Shown: positions 7,255 to 16,842 of the stretch, piece after piece
How the letters are laid out: each line of letters starts with the position of its first letter
How positions within the stretch are numbered: the stretch's first letter is position 1
Assembly: GCA_910592005.1 (NCBI GenBank)
Contig: CAJVPP010001394.1
Span: 1-20,293, forward strand
Direction: 5' to 3'
DNA from: Funneliformis mosseae
Taxonomy: Eukaryota > Glomeromycota > Glomeromycetes > Glomerales > Glomeraceae
Length of the DNA: 20,293 bases
Program-made: the position numbers and the translations under genes
Notes under the pieces: model-generated
What the model saw: only the letters and a program-made list of their open reading frames with translations
Database searches by the model: none
Told to the model about the DNA's origin: nothing

Positions 7255-8650
7255 CGGAATTTGTAACCATAGCGGGTCTTGTTTTCTACTTGAGAAGATC
7301 TCTTCAACATCCCGGCCCAATTCTATGTTCTAATTCGAATTTTCGAAAAGTTTTTACACTTGATCTTTAGATAAATATTCTGGAGTGGGTTTCGGACGTT
7401 GAATGGTAAATAGTAATCATTTCTTGAGTTCAGCTCAAGGATTCAACAATGACTACTGAAAGGATAGGATAATTCACATTCGCGGTTATAGTGTTCTTGA
7501 TAATGCGGAAGCAACCAAGGAGCTCGTCAAGAACCATATGGGTTGATTGCTTGGAAAATCAGGTTCCGGGAATTTTTTAACAAATTTGAGATTTTTAGTT
7601 TTTGATGCTATTAGATTAAAATGCATAAAGTTCTTAATTTTAGTTAAATTTTCTCGGAACCTGATTTTGTTAGAAATCTTCCCATATTTTAAGATGGCCA
7701 TTCGTAAAACTTGCTTCCAAACATCAAAGCTAGACGCTTAAATAAAGAAACATTAAATATTTGAAGATTTCTTTCTATATCGATCCAAAAGCGTGTTGTG
7801 CTAGCTTCATTTTCAAAATTATGCTAAGTTAATGCAATTAGACAAATGGTTAAAATATAGTTACTAAGAGAGAAGCGGATTTACTTGAGAAGCAATGACG
7901 GTTATGATGGATAAATTTGTGTTCACTTACCGGTGCCATAAACTACCTTTTAAGATTTATTCACCAAATCCGCGTTCTGCATCGTAAAATTTGGTTCTTT
8001 GACAATTCTGTTGGTTGTCCACTTCAGAAATTAGGATATTATACTTTTAAATTATTGTGTGGGGAGACCCGAATTTTCTACACGTTTTTACATTTTTTTC
8101 CGTAAACTTTCTTTTTCTCTAAGGTTCAAATTAAGGGCGTGCAAATTAATTAAGATTAATAAATATAAAATAGTAAAGACAAGAATTACAACTATAAAAT
8201 ATTTCTTACCGAAATTTTCTTTAACTTCTTGTTTTCGTTTTTCGTTTTTTGAAATTCTATAGTAATAAACATCTAGCTTAGTAAATTATACTTAAACAAG
8301 ATTTCATTCATGTATTATTTACCTTCTGGATTCTTTGAGCGCCTCTTGCTAGTTATTCTTCAACTTTCACTTTACGTTCTAATTTTACCTATCGTGAGAA
8401 ATATAATGTTAACAATGCATAGAATTTTCTATAATGTAATAAGAGAAGTACATAACCGATTCCCGTTTAAGGAACAGTAGACTTATTAACAACAACAAAG
8501 TTAATGGCGCCTGAATTGAGGACCTGGGGTGGTTACCAAGCTGTCAAATCCAGTAATTAACGTTATAATGAACATATTTAACATTCGTGGCAAGCTCGCG
8601 GCTGAAAGCTCCTTATTAATCTCATCAGTGCTTTCGACAAAGTATTCGAT
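7255..8650 (-). pseudogene. Multi-exon gene relic, unidentified family, copy 2
   Basis: This is a paralogue of the relic at 850-2510, in the same orientation and with the same order of blocks. From the 5' end: NIEYFVESTDEINKELSAAS and LPRMLNMFIITLITGFDSLV (about 8650-8540, matching ITGYDSLI of copy 1); WTTNRIVKEPNF (about 8000); DVWKQVLRMAILKYGK (about 7715-7672); DELLGCFRIIKNTITANVNY (7530-7470); and GRDVEEIFSSRKQDPLWLQI (about 7320-7260, matching IEKIFSRRKQDPLW). A GTAAGT donor at about 7927-7932 is intact here but reads GAAAGT in copy 1. It lacks the roughly 310 bp that encode PVEQIVPLFRAIQFVYREYK in copy 1, and it carries a MITE (7555-7668) and about 340 extra bp (about 8128-8465). Within that extra DNA the minus strand has charged peptides such as LERKVKVEE and LARGAQRIQK bounded by GTAAAT/GTAAGA donors. 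Function unknown. Confidence 0.6.
7555..7668. mobile_element. 114-bp MITE inserted in copy 2
   Basis: Perfect 14-bp terminal inverted repeats, AAAATCAGGTTCCG (7555-7568) and CGGAACCTGATTTT (7655-7668), extend with mismatches to about 25 bp. The interior is AT-rich and has no coding capacity of its own. The matching place in copy 1 (about 1605-1650) reads through without it, giving an empty site. On the minus strand the host coding frame enters it, which is why 71- and 64-codon frames cross this region; those frames are not genes. No target-site duplication stands out, so the superfamily is not assigned. Confidence 0.75.
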
Positions 8651-8658
8651 ATTTGGGA

Positions 8659-8712
8659 GGGAGGTTTGCTTTAAAATCGTTGTTGCGACATAATTTTAAT
8701 ATCAAACCTCCC
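8659..8712. repeat. Inverted repeat at the left edge of the AT island
   Basis: GGGAGGTTTG (8659-8668) and CAAACCTCCC (8703-8712) are perfect 10-bp arms, and AAAAT/ATTTT pairs further in. The loop is about 34 nt and holds the last GC-containing sequence before composition falls to about 10-15% GC. It may be a small fold-back element or a hairpin at a junction. Confidence 0.7.
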
Positions 8713-8731
8713 ATATTAAAAGAATGAAATT

Positions 8732-8784
8732 ATTTGAGTTTATTTTTATTTTTATTTTTTTTTTTTAACGATTTGAGTTTATTT
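8732..8784. repeat. 14-bp direct repeat flanking a poly-T tract
   Basis: ATTTGAGTTTATTT occurs at 8732-8745 and 8771-8784. Between them are only T-rich bases, including a run of twelve or more T. A direct repeat with a homopolymer between is what a very short poly-A retroposition with its target-site duplication would leave. Slippage-mediated duplication is the alternative. Confidence 0.55.
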
Positions 8785-11700
8785 ACGTGTAATAATGACG
8801 CAATTAACAAATGGCAAATCTAATTTAGTTTAGAATCGTTATGAAATTTATTATTTCAAACTATTATTTTAAAATAATACTTCATTTTTAATAATTTATA
8901 TTATTATATATATATTTAAATTTATGTAATTTTGAAATCTAAGTTTTTATTAATCAAATAATTAATATTATAAAAAAGATTTAAAATAAGTCATAAAAAT
9001 TATGATTAAGATTATTTTAAATAATACTTATATTAAAAATCACTAAATCTTTTATTTGCTTCATTTTTAATATAAAATTATAAAAAATTTTAAAAAATAA
9101 ATATTTAATAATATAAATATTTTTAATAATAATTTAAATATAGTTTAAATAATTAAATATAATATTTATTAATAATTTGATCCTAACCTTAATATTAATT
9201 CAACTTAATTTAATATAAATCTAATTCTATTTTAATTTTAAATCTTTAATTAAAATACTAATATATATTATTAATCCTAATCAAAATTTTTAATCTTTAA
9301 TATATTCTTAAATTTAAATTTATATTAATTTTTATTTTAATTTTAATTTAATTTTCTATTTTAATGTTTTAAATAAAATATAATTTAAATTTAATAAATC
9401 AAATTCTTAAAATGAGAAATATATTTTATTAGTTATTATAATTATAAAATAATTTATATAGTTATTTAATATTCTTATTTAAATTTAATAATATTATTTA
9501 ATATATTTAAATTTAATTTAAATTATAATTCTAAAATTTTTTTGTATTTTTTTTTCTTTAATATTTTAAATTTTATAATAAATTTAAAATTTATAATAAA
9601 ATATATATACTTATTTATATATAATTTAAGTATATATAAATTAAAAGTTAAAATTAAAATAAAAATTAAAAAACTAATTTTAATTTTAAGTTAAATAAAA
9701 ATTTAATATATTAAATTATAATTATGCAATTAAAAAGTTATAAATATAAAAGAAAATATATTAATTTATTTAAGAAAATATAATAAATCTTCATCTATTA
9801 TATAATTTTATAATTTATTAATAACTTAAAAAGATTTTACTTTATCTTTGATTATATAAATTAAAAATTAAATAAACATAAAATATATTTTATTTATTTT
9901 TATAATATTAAAATTTTATTTATTATTAATTAAAAAAATTATGATATGTTAAAACTAACGAATAATTAAATTATTATATTTTATAATAATTAAAAATAAA
10001 CTAAATAATAGAAACTATTAGAAAGTCTAAATTTAGTATTTAATTGATCAGTAAAAAAGTATACAATCATATATATAATAGACAAATATAGTAAATAAAA
10101 TTGCATCAACTCAAATAACAAGTGGGTGATATTTACTAAATATCTATAAATTTAAAAAATTAAAAATTTAAACAATTTAACTTTTAATTCAATTAAATAC
10201 AAAATAATATCACAATTACATCTATATGAAGATATAACATAAGATAATAATAAATGAATTTATAAGATTCCTTTATTAAATTCTTAGTTATTCCTAAAAT
10301 AATATTTTAAGTTACTTTTTAACTCAAGGGAAAATATAAGATATTTATATAAAATAAAATATTATAAAATATATTATAACAAATAGATAAAATAAATAAA
10401 TAAGATAAATATAAATATTCTATTAATTAAAATATAATAAATGATAATAACAATTAAAGTTAATCTATCTTAACAATGATCACTTTAGTAATTTAGTCTA
10501 ATTTATCAACTTTGCCAAGTCCATTAATTATTTTAATCACATGACTAATTAAAATATAGTTACAAATTATAATTTTAATGAATTGATAAGCAAATTTATT
10601 AAGTTATTTTTTAAACTATAAAGATTCACAAATAAATTTATTTACTTATTTACTATAAATTTTCTTTTAATTTACTTTTATGAAAAATTAAAATTTAAAA
10701 AATTTTTTTTTAAAATTAATTTTATAAATATATATAATATTATAGTATATGAGGACTAAACTATTAAAATTACTTTACAGAATAAAAATTAATTTTGAGT
10801 AAATGATTAAAAAATGCTACGCTATAGTAAACATTTATAATTAATAATAAATTGTTCTATTTTTAAATATTAATTCGAATTTATTAATAAGATAATACTA
10901 AAATTTATTACTATTAAATTATTTTATAATTTTTAAAATTTTTAAAATTTTTTTGCTATTATAAAATATATAATTAAAATATTTTATAGGACTAATTTTT
11001 ATAATACTTGAATTCAATTTTGTAACACTTGAGATTTTGCTATTAAAATTACCCTACGAGATATTATTACACCAATTTATTAGAAAATTTTTACAAAAGT
11101 TTATATTAAAAAAATTATTTTTATGTTAATTATTTTTTATTAAATACCTCGTCTCAATTCAAACTATTAATAATGGTTAAAAAATTTTGAATTTATAAGA
11201 GTCGCAAAACTTTTTGAACTTTAATAATAATGTCGATCATTTTCAATTTTTATATTGATCATTTCTAAATTATAATTTTATATTTTTTTTACTAATATTA
11301 CACAAAATTATGAGAAATTTTGATGGCCTAATTGCTTGCTTTGTTAATAAGATAATCGACTTTAAAAATTTAATCAAATAAAGTATATATATCATATAAT
11401 AATATGAATTAAAAATCTCAAATTTGTTTAGTAGGATCCTATAAGTTAATTTTAATAACTTAGCCCATATAATAAATAATTTAAGATTACTTATAAGCTA
11501 AAAAATTTGTAATTTTTAAAAAAATTATAAATTAAAAAATTATATCATTGATCTTTAACTATTTTATTAACATTTACTTTTAGTAATATTAATTATAATA
11601 GAATATTATAAAAATTATCATGAAGAATAACTTTAATTATTACAGTTTTTATAATTTACTAAGAAATTTTATGACTTTTATTAATAGTAAAGTGATTTAA

Positions 11701-12869
11701 CTAGTTCACAAATATATGAATTTTAAGAAAATTTTTAAAAAATTATTATTAAAACTTAATTTTAAAAATTAAATTATTTAAATACTTCTTAATAAACTTA
11801 AATTTCTTCTAATAAAGTTGATAAAATATATATTAAACTATATATTTTATATAATAATAATATTATTAATGTTAATATTTTATTTTTTATTTAAAAATTA
11901 ATACTTTTTTATATTCACAGGCAAATTTGCCTTCTTTACAATTTAAGGAATATAATATTTAATAGTTCTTATTTACATTTTAACTAATTAAATATACTTA
12001 TTTTTTCTTATTAATTTTTTAAAATAATTATTTAACAAATTATTAAAATTGAATTATATTTATTTTAATATTAAAAATATTTTCTTTTTTTTTGAAATCA
12101 TTTAGTATTTTCTTAATTAATGTTAAAATCTTTATCTAATTTTAGAATATATAGTTATATATATAATTAGTTATTTAACTTGATAAAAATACTTATTATT
12201 CATATTATATAGATTTCTATTTTGAGTTCTTATTCTAATTATAAGTAAAATTATTTAAATGTGTAGATTTATTACTAAATATTCTATAATATGTTAAATT
12301 TTATGAATATTAATTTTATTAAATACTAATTATTATTTATAAAATATTATAATATTTTCTTTATTAATTTTAATATGAAGATTTAAAGCTTAAAATTGCA
12401 TTTTAGATAATATAATTAAATATTTAATAAATTTGTTTATAAGAAAAAAATATTAAATACACAAATTTTATTACATCACACTTCTTTATAAAATTATGAT
12501 TAAAATATTTAATATATGCTTAAATCAGAAATAAAATAATACTAAAAAAGTAATTTAGAATTTGTTTTAAAACTAATTTTAAATTTAATATATTCTGAAT
12601 TATTTTGAATTACAAATAATTCTTATTAATTTTAAATTAAATTAAAATTAATTTTAGAATAAATTTATTTTAAATTGATTATAATTATAAATTATATTTT
12701 TTGATAACTAATTTATATCATATATTTTATTTTTATAAATTCAATTTAATTTTTTTAATCTTAGCTTCATTTAATTTGTTAAATATATATTTATAGATGA
12801 AGTCTTTAAAAATAAAGAAATTAATACATCTACTTATAATAATTGCTTTTGAATGAGATTTTCATTAAA

Positions 12870-13660
12870 TTTGGAATCAAGTTTGTATTTAATTCTAACC
12901 TTTTTTTAATATCATATCTTCAATATTTATATAATATAATCACAAACTAAACAATTTTATTAAAATTCTTTTTATAAGTTCAAGATCCTAATATTATTTT
13001 ATTGATTTAGATTATTATTCATTAATAATTTCATATATAAGGTTATTATTGTATATATTTAACATTAGTAAAGGTTTATAGCCTAATTTTATTTTTCATA
13101 TAATTGCACCTAAACTATAAATATCAGTTTTTTTGAAATTTGAGTAACATTAAATATTTAGGTGTAATATAAGATATGATACCATATATTTTATTATTTT
13201 GTAAATAAAATCTGCAATTGTAATAATCCTCTAATATAATACTTAATGTAAAACATTTTTTATAAATATTATGAAGTCTAAAAATCTAAGTATATTAATA
13301 ATTAATTAATTAATGTTTAATAAATATAATTAATGTATTAAATATAATTATTTTATTGACATATTACATTTATCCTTTCACATTATATCTTTAAAATTAT
13401 TTTGTAAATAATTATACAAATTTTCTCTTCAGCATATATTTAATTTACATACTTTTTTATCTCAGAATCTTATGTAATTTCATATATTTAATTATATCTA
13501 TAAAACACTATTTCTTATAATAAAATAAATATTAAGTAAAAGTAAATATTTTTATAAAATACATATTAAATAAATATCTCATTTATAAACTTCTACTAAT
13601 ATTTTATTGCAATAATATAATTGTAATACCATATTCTCCTCTGCTACTTTTTCTAATCTT
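12870..13660 (-). pseudogene. Protein kinase domain relic (full length, heavily decayed)
   Basis: The minus strand keeps traces of most kinase subdomains in the right order. These are a glycine-loop trace RGEYGI (13625-13642); a hinge region YGITQDSEIKKYV and YAEEK (about 13490-13422) followed, one frame over, by LYNYLQNNFKDI and KDKCNMSIK; a catalytic-loop trace IIFIKNVLH; the IADF of the DFG motif (about 13208-13219, the glycine lost); a P+1/APE region YGIISYITPKYL (about 13190-13155); and subdomain IX as TDIYSLGAII then KIKLGYKP (13127-13075). The C-lobe is barely readable down to about 12870. The pattern matches the tyrosine-kinase-like family that is hugely expanded in Rhizophagus. Many stops and shifts make it non-functional. 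Confidence 0.65.
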
Positions 13661-14129
13661 GTAAATTAAGAATATAGATTCACTCTATTAATAAAGAATT
13701 TTTACAATTACCAAAAATAAATCACAGATATGATTAACTATATAATTAATTGCTATTAAATTTTGTATCATAGAAAAATTTATTATAATTGAATTTCCTT
13801 TAAAATTAAACCTACTTATCTTTTTACAATGATAATTAGTTAAATGAAATTCTAATAAAAAAATAATATTGAACTTTCATCTCAAATTTGCAAACCCTCA
13901 ACTTTTATGATATTAAACTTGAAATCATCTCAAAACTAATAAACTTAAAATTACAATTATCTCAAAGGCCTTTTCTAAGAGAAATTAATCAAAGCAATTT
14001 ATTATCATGATTTACTTATTTAGTAAGTTATCACGATCAATCCTATGATAAGACAAGAAGAAAGTTGAAAGTATAAAATAGTAACTTTATTAACTTGAAA
14101 AGTTTATAAGTCTAGTCTCAAGACTTATT

Positions 14130-14480
14130 TCAATTTCTGAGCAAAAACTTTTATCATTTGTAGTTTCTGAAGTTTTTTTAAGAGATTAATCTTATACATT
14201 AGCTAGTGATATATATAGTTTTCTATGATTATGTGGGAATTTATATCAGAAATTTCTCCATTTCAGCATGAAGCTCATGATTTTTAACTTAGTTTAGATA
14301 TTTGTAAAGGTAAACATTCTAAAATTATTAACAATACTCTTAAATATTATATAAATTTAATGAAAAAATATTGGAATATAGATCTATTAAAAAGACCAAC
14401 TGCATTAGAAATTAAATAAATTATTAATAATTAGTATGAAATATTAAAAATAAAGATTTTGATAAAAAATTTATAAATGA
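14130..14480 (+). pseudogene. Protein kinase C-lobe relic
   Basis: One plus-strand frame gives FVVSEVFLRD, SYTLASDIYSFSMIMWEFIS, EISPFQHEAHDF, LSLDICKGKHSKIINNTL, KYYINLMKKYWNIDLLKRPT and ALEIK. This is subdomain VIII (VSE in place of APE), IX (SDIYSFSMIMWE) and XI (YW-x-x-D-x-x-KRP, the conserved arginine retained) of the fungal kinase family that dominates Rhizophagus genomes. Four in-frame stops are at 14187 (TAA), 14285 (TAA), 14417 (TAA) and 14432 (TAG). In related kinases these columns usually hold Q or W, so each fits a single C-to-T or G-to-A transition. The N-lobe is not recognisable upstream. Confidence 0.8.
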
Positions 14481-14911
14481 TATAGTAGAATTTTATAAAG
14501 CAAATAAAGCATTAGAACAAAATAAAATAATAATATATTAAATAATAATATTATTATTAAATCTCATTCACAATATTATATTGGGTTTCGTAACTTCAAA
14601 AAATCACAAGTGAGAATTCACAATAACATCAAAGAATTATTCTCAATAATAAACATGTGAGATAAACACAAAATAAACACAAAGATAACAAAGATATTTC
14701 AGAGATTATGCTTCAGAGACTCCAAGTCAATACAGCAAATCAATACAATATCATATAATAAGTTAACTAACAAAAAGAATTACACAAATGCAAAGGATCA
14801 CAAATAATGTATAATAGTTTCAAAGGGTTTTGCGAAGGATAAGTTTTATACTTGATTAATTATACTCCTTTATTAATATAATAAATAAGTTCAGTACCTA
14901 AAAGATTAAGA

Positions 14912-14946
14912 TCTCGTCAATTACCTTTGTCAAAAAGGTAATGAGA
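14912..14946. repeat. Hairpin inside the candidate LTR
   Basis: Perfect 9-bp arms ATTACCTTT (14920-14928) and AAAGGTAAT (14934-14942) with a 5-nt loop. TCTC (14912-14915) and GAGA (14943-14946) add four pairs after a 4-nt bulge. It lies just after the TATA-like site in LTR orientation, where a structured leader or polyadenylation element would fit. Confidence 0.6.
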
Positions 14947-15013
14947 CTTAATAAAAATACAAAGATATTTATACATATCAAATAATTAAATAGACTAAAC
15001 TAAAATATTTAAA

Positions 15014-15244
15014 GGAAATAAAGTTGCCATTTTGCTAGACAATAAAGTTGCTGTGTCAATAAAATTGCCAGATCTGCAGGCAACTAAATGGACATCTATA
15101 ATCTACATGATTATCAAAGGCAATAAAATTAACATCTAAGGATTTATATAATTGATCGACGGCAATAAAATGGATAAAATGATCTTTATAGAAGATCTAT
15201 ATGGCAATAAAATTGACTTTATATTCCACCAATTAAGTCTATCT
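15014..15244. repeat. Degenerate tandem repeat with GGCAATAAAATTG motif
   Basis: Copies of a GRCAATAAAATTGAC-like motif start at about 15014, 15038, 15055, 15079, 15119, 15161 and 15203. The last four are spaced 40, 42 and 42 bp, defining a roughly 42-bp unit with conserved head and diverged tail. In LTR orientation (minus strand) they occupy the U3 part, where tandem enhancer-like repeats are common. Confidence 0.7.
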
Positions 15245-15771
15245 AAAATTTTATCTGTTACAACGTACTAATCTTACTATCACAGATGCATCAATAATTA
15301 TTAGTCTTAAAACATAAATTTGAAGTGGGCAAGATTAATTAACATTTTTATGAAATTTACTATCATAAAAGATCAAATTTATAGTATTATCTGTTAGAAT
15401 CACACATGCATGAAATTGTGAAATTAATTATCACATTTAAACTTATTTTTTGCTAGACACCTTCCATTGTAAGTATAAAAATAAGTTAAAAGTTCATAAA
15501 TAAATTCCTTCTATTTATTCTAAAAATCACTCTTTTATATGCATAAAAAAATAAGTAATAATAATTTTTTAAAAGATTTAATTAAATAACCAATTTGATT
15601 CATAATATATATTATTAATAGTAACATATTTTAATGCAAATTAAAATTATATATTATATTAATTAGATATAACATTATTTATTATTTAACAAGACAAAAA
15701 TGATGATTCAATTTTTTACTCAAACTTAACAAATATCTCATTATTACATTTAATATCATAATAAAAAAATT

Positions 15772-15957
15772 TCATTCATATCTAATTGTTGAATAATCAT
15801 TGATATCAAAATATAATTTGAGATAAAAAATGTAACACATATATTTCTTCCAAATTTCTTTAAAATAACTTTCATAAAATCGTCTAATCTCTAAATGATC
15901 TTCATCCAATAATAATATAAATATCCTATTTATTATTAAATTCTCATAAGTTTCCAT
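15772..15957 (-). CDS. Short open frame, 61 codons, doubtful
   Basis: The minus-strand frame from ATG 15957 is open for 61 codons. It has a soluble, charged middle (DEDHLEIRRFYESYFKEIWK) that is less AT-driven than a random frame here. No domain is recognised, no splice sites are obvious and no homologous piece is seen nearby. It may be a chance frame or an exon remnant. Confidence 0.2.
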   Translation of the reverse strand: METYENLIINRIFILLLDEDHLEIRRFYESYFKEIWKKYMCYIFYLKLYFDINDYSTIRYE

Positions 15958-16091
15958 TAATAATTATGTCATCCTTTCTAAACAGTACCATCTATCAAAA
16001 TTAATTTATTTGCTCACAAATTATGTCAACAATCACTACTATAATGATGCAATCCAAAAATAATCCAGTCCAATTAAAGCAATTAGACGCG

Positions 16092-16515
16092 TTAGTAAAA
16101 TATAGATATAAAAAAGCAAAAAAAAAATAACCAATACATAGCAAACCCAATCCACAGAAATTTTTGTTAATTATCATCTCTATCATGTCCCCACTTTCTC
16201 ATCATCTAACAATCTATTTATACTACATATCTCCATCATTTCACAATTCATTAATACTACATATATTTATTGTTTCCAATCCAAAAAATTTACATTAAAA
16301 TCACTCTCATCTTATTGATACATTCTTTTTGAGATCTAATATAAGGATGCATTTTAAGACTGATAAATATATTTCTTTGCATATAATACGTACATATTAG
16401 TTATTGAAAATTTTTCATTGTTAAAAGATCTAAAGGTAGTATTCCAGTAAAGTAGATACTTTAGTAAAATATTAATGTAAAAAAAGCAAAAAATAACCAA
16501 TACAAAAGTAAACCC
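16092..16515. repeat. Direct repeat pair, about 56 bp each
   Basis: TTAGTAAAATAT, an AAAAAGCAAAAAA-type run, TAACCAATACA and AAACCC occur in the same order at 16092-16148 and 16461-16515, with a few mismatches and small A-run indels. The copies are 369 bp apart. The second ends about 57 bp before the Tc1 transposase remnant. A 61-codon hydrophobic frame on the minus strand (16001-16186) is largely a translation of the first copy and is not supported as a gene. The rest of 15263-16570 holds nothing else I can support. Confidence 0.65.
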
Positions 16516-16571
16516 TTTCAGCAAGATAATAACCTAAAGCATACTTCCTGTAATGTTTAAAATGACTTAAA

Positions 16572-16842
16572 AACTCACCTTTCAGGTCAGGTTCTTTCTT
16601 GGCCTTCCTATAGTCCTGACCTTAATCTTATTGAGAATGTTTAGGCTATTTTAAAGAAAATGTTAAGAAAGAAGTCAAGAGAATAGTGGTACAAAGAAAA
16701 AAATCTCAAAAGAAATTTTTTTAAATTTAATTAGGAAAGAATGGGATGATATTAAAAACACCACAATAGTTAACTGCATTAATGGTATATCAAGCACATT
16801 AAAGCATGTATTGATGCAGAAGGAGGCTATACTAAATATTAA
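16572..16842 (+). pseudogene. Tc1-like transposase, C-terminal remnant
   Basis: The plus strand reads QVLSWPSYSPDLNLIENV, stop, then AILKKMLRKKSRE. This is the Tc1/mariner signature WPxxSPDLNPIENxW, with the third catalytic acidic residue (the E of IEN, 16633-16635) still present. The following W is a TAG (16642-16644) and a second W is TAG soon after. After a one-base shift EWDDI is visible, and shifting back gives HIKACIDAEGGYTKY before TAA at 16840. GGYTKY is the usual C-terminal end of these proteins. The N-terminal DNA-binding part and the first two catalytic aspartates are absent. A possible right terminal repeat, GCTATTACTTGTGCAAG (about 16948-16964), lies about 105 bp downstream. Confidence 0.85.

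Larger units (their letters stand above)
8720..14560. other. Extreme AT-rich island (about 85-90% A+T)
   Basis: Sampled 60-base lines contain two to eight G or C. From 8720 to about 12870 I can support no gene, RNA or long repeat; stops fall in every frame every few codons. The only recognisable content is the pair of kinase relics at 12870-13660 and 14130-14480. A 12-bp palindrome, GGCAAATTTGCC, lies at 11920-11931. The left border is fairly sharp (8713-8800); the right border is gradual. It differs strongly from the flanking DNA, which is nearer 65-70% AT. Confidence 0.85.
14582..15262 (-). mobile_element. Candidate LTR (solo or truncated retrotransposon)
   Basis: On the minus strand the segment begins TGTAACAG (15262 downward) and ends ACGAAACCCA (to 14582), giving TG...CA termini over 681 bp. 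A TATAAATATC promoter-like site lies near 14970 and a hairpin follows it. GC content is higher than in the AT island. The 5-bp flanks do not match, and no coding for gag or pol is visible on either side, so this is a solo LTR or a related non-autonomous repeat at best. A related fragment just outside, at about 15380-15420, repeats ATCTGTTA and CATGCAT motifs. Confidence 0.4.

Noticed and set aside
7486..7741. 71-codon minus and 64-codon plus frames
   Set aside because: Both cross the 114-bp MITE, so they are chimeras of element and host relic.
7917..8262. 62- and 67-codon plus-strand frames
   Set aside because: Antisense to copy 2 of the gene relic, with no independent support.
11920..11931. 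12-bp palindrome GGCAAATTTGCC
   Set aside because: Conspicuous in the AT island but short; a 12-bp palindrome is expected occasionally in 20 kb.
8720..14560. Mitochondrial DNA insertion as source of the AT island
   Set aside because: No mitochondrial gene, tRNA or rRNA is readable, and the island contains nuclear kinase relics.
15014..15244. CRISPR-like array
   Set aside because: The repeats are short, degenerate and unevenly spaced, the spacers are not distinct, and the genome is eukaryotic.
16001..16186. 61-codon hydrophobic minus-strand frame, membrane-protein-like
   Set aside because: The hydrophobic run is a translation of T-rich repeat DNA that recurs at 16461-16515 without the frame being kept.
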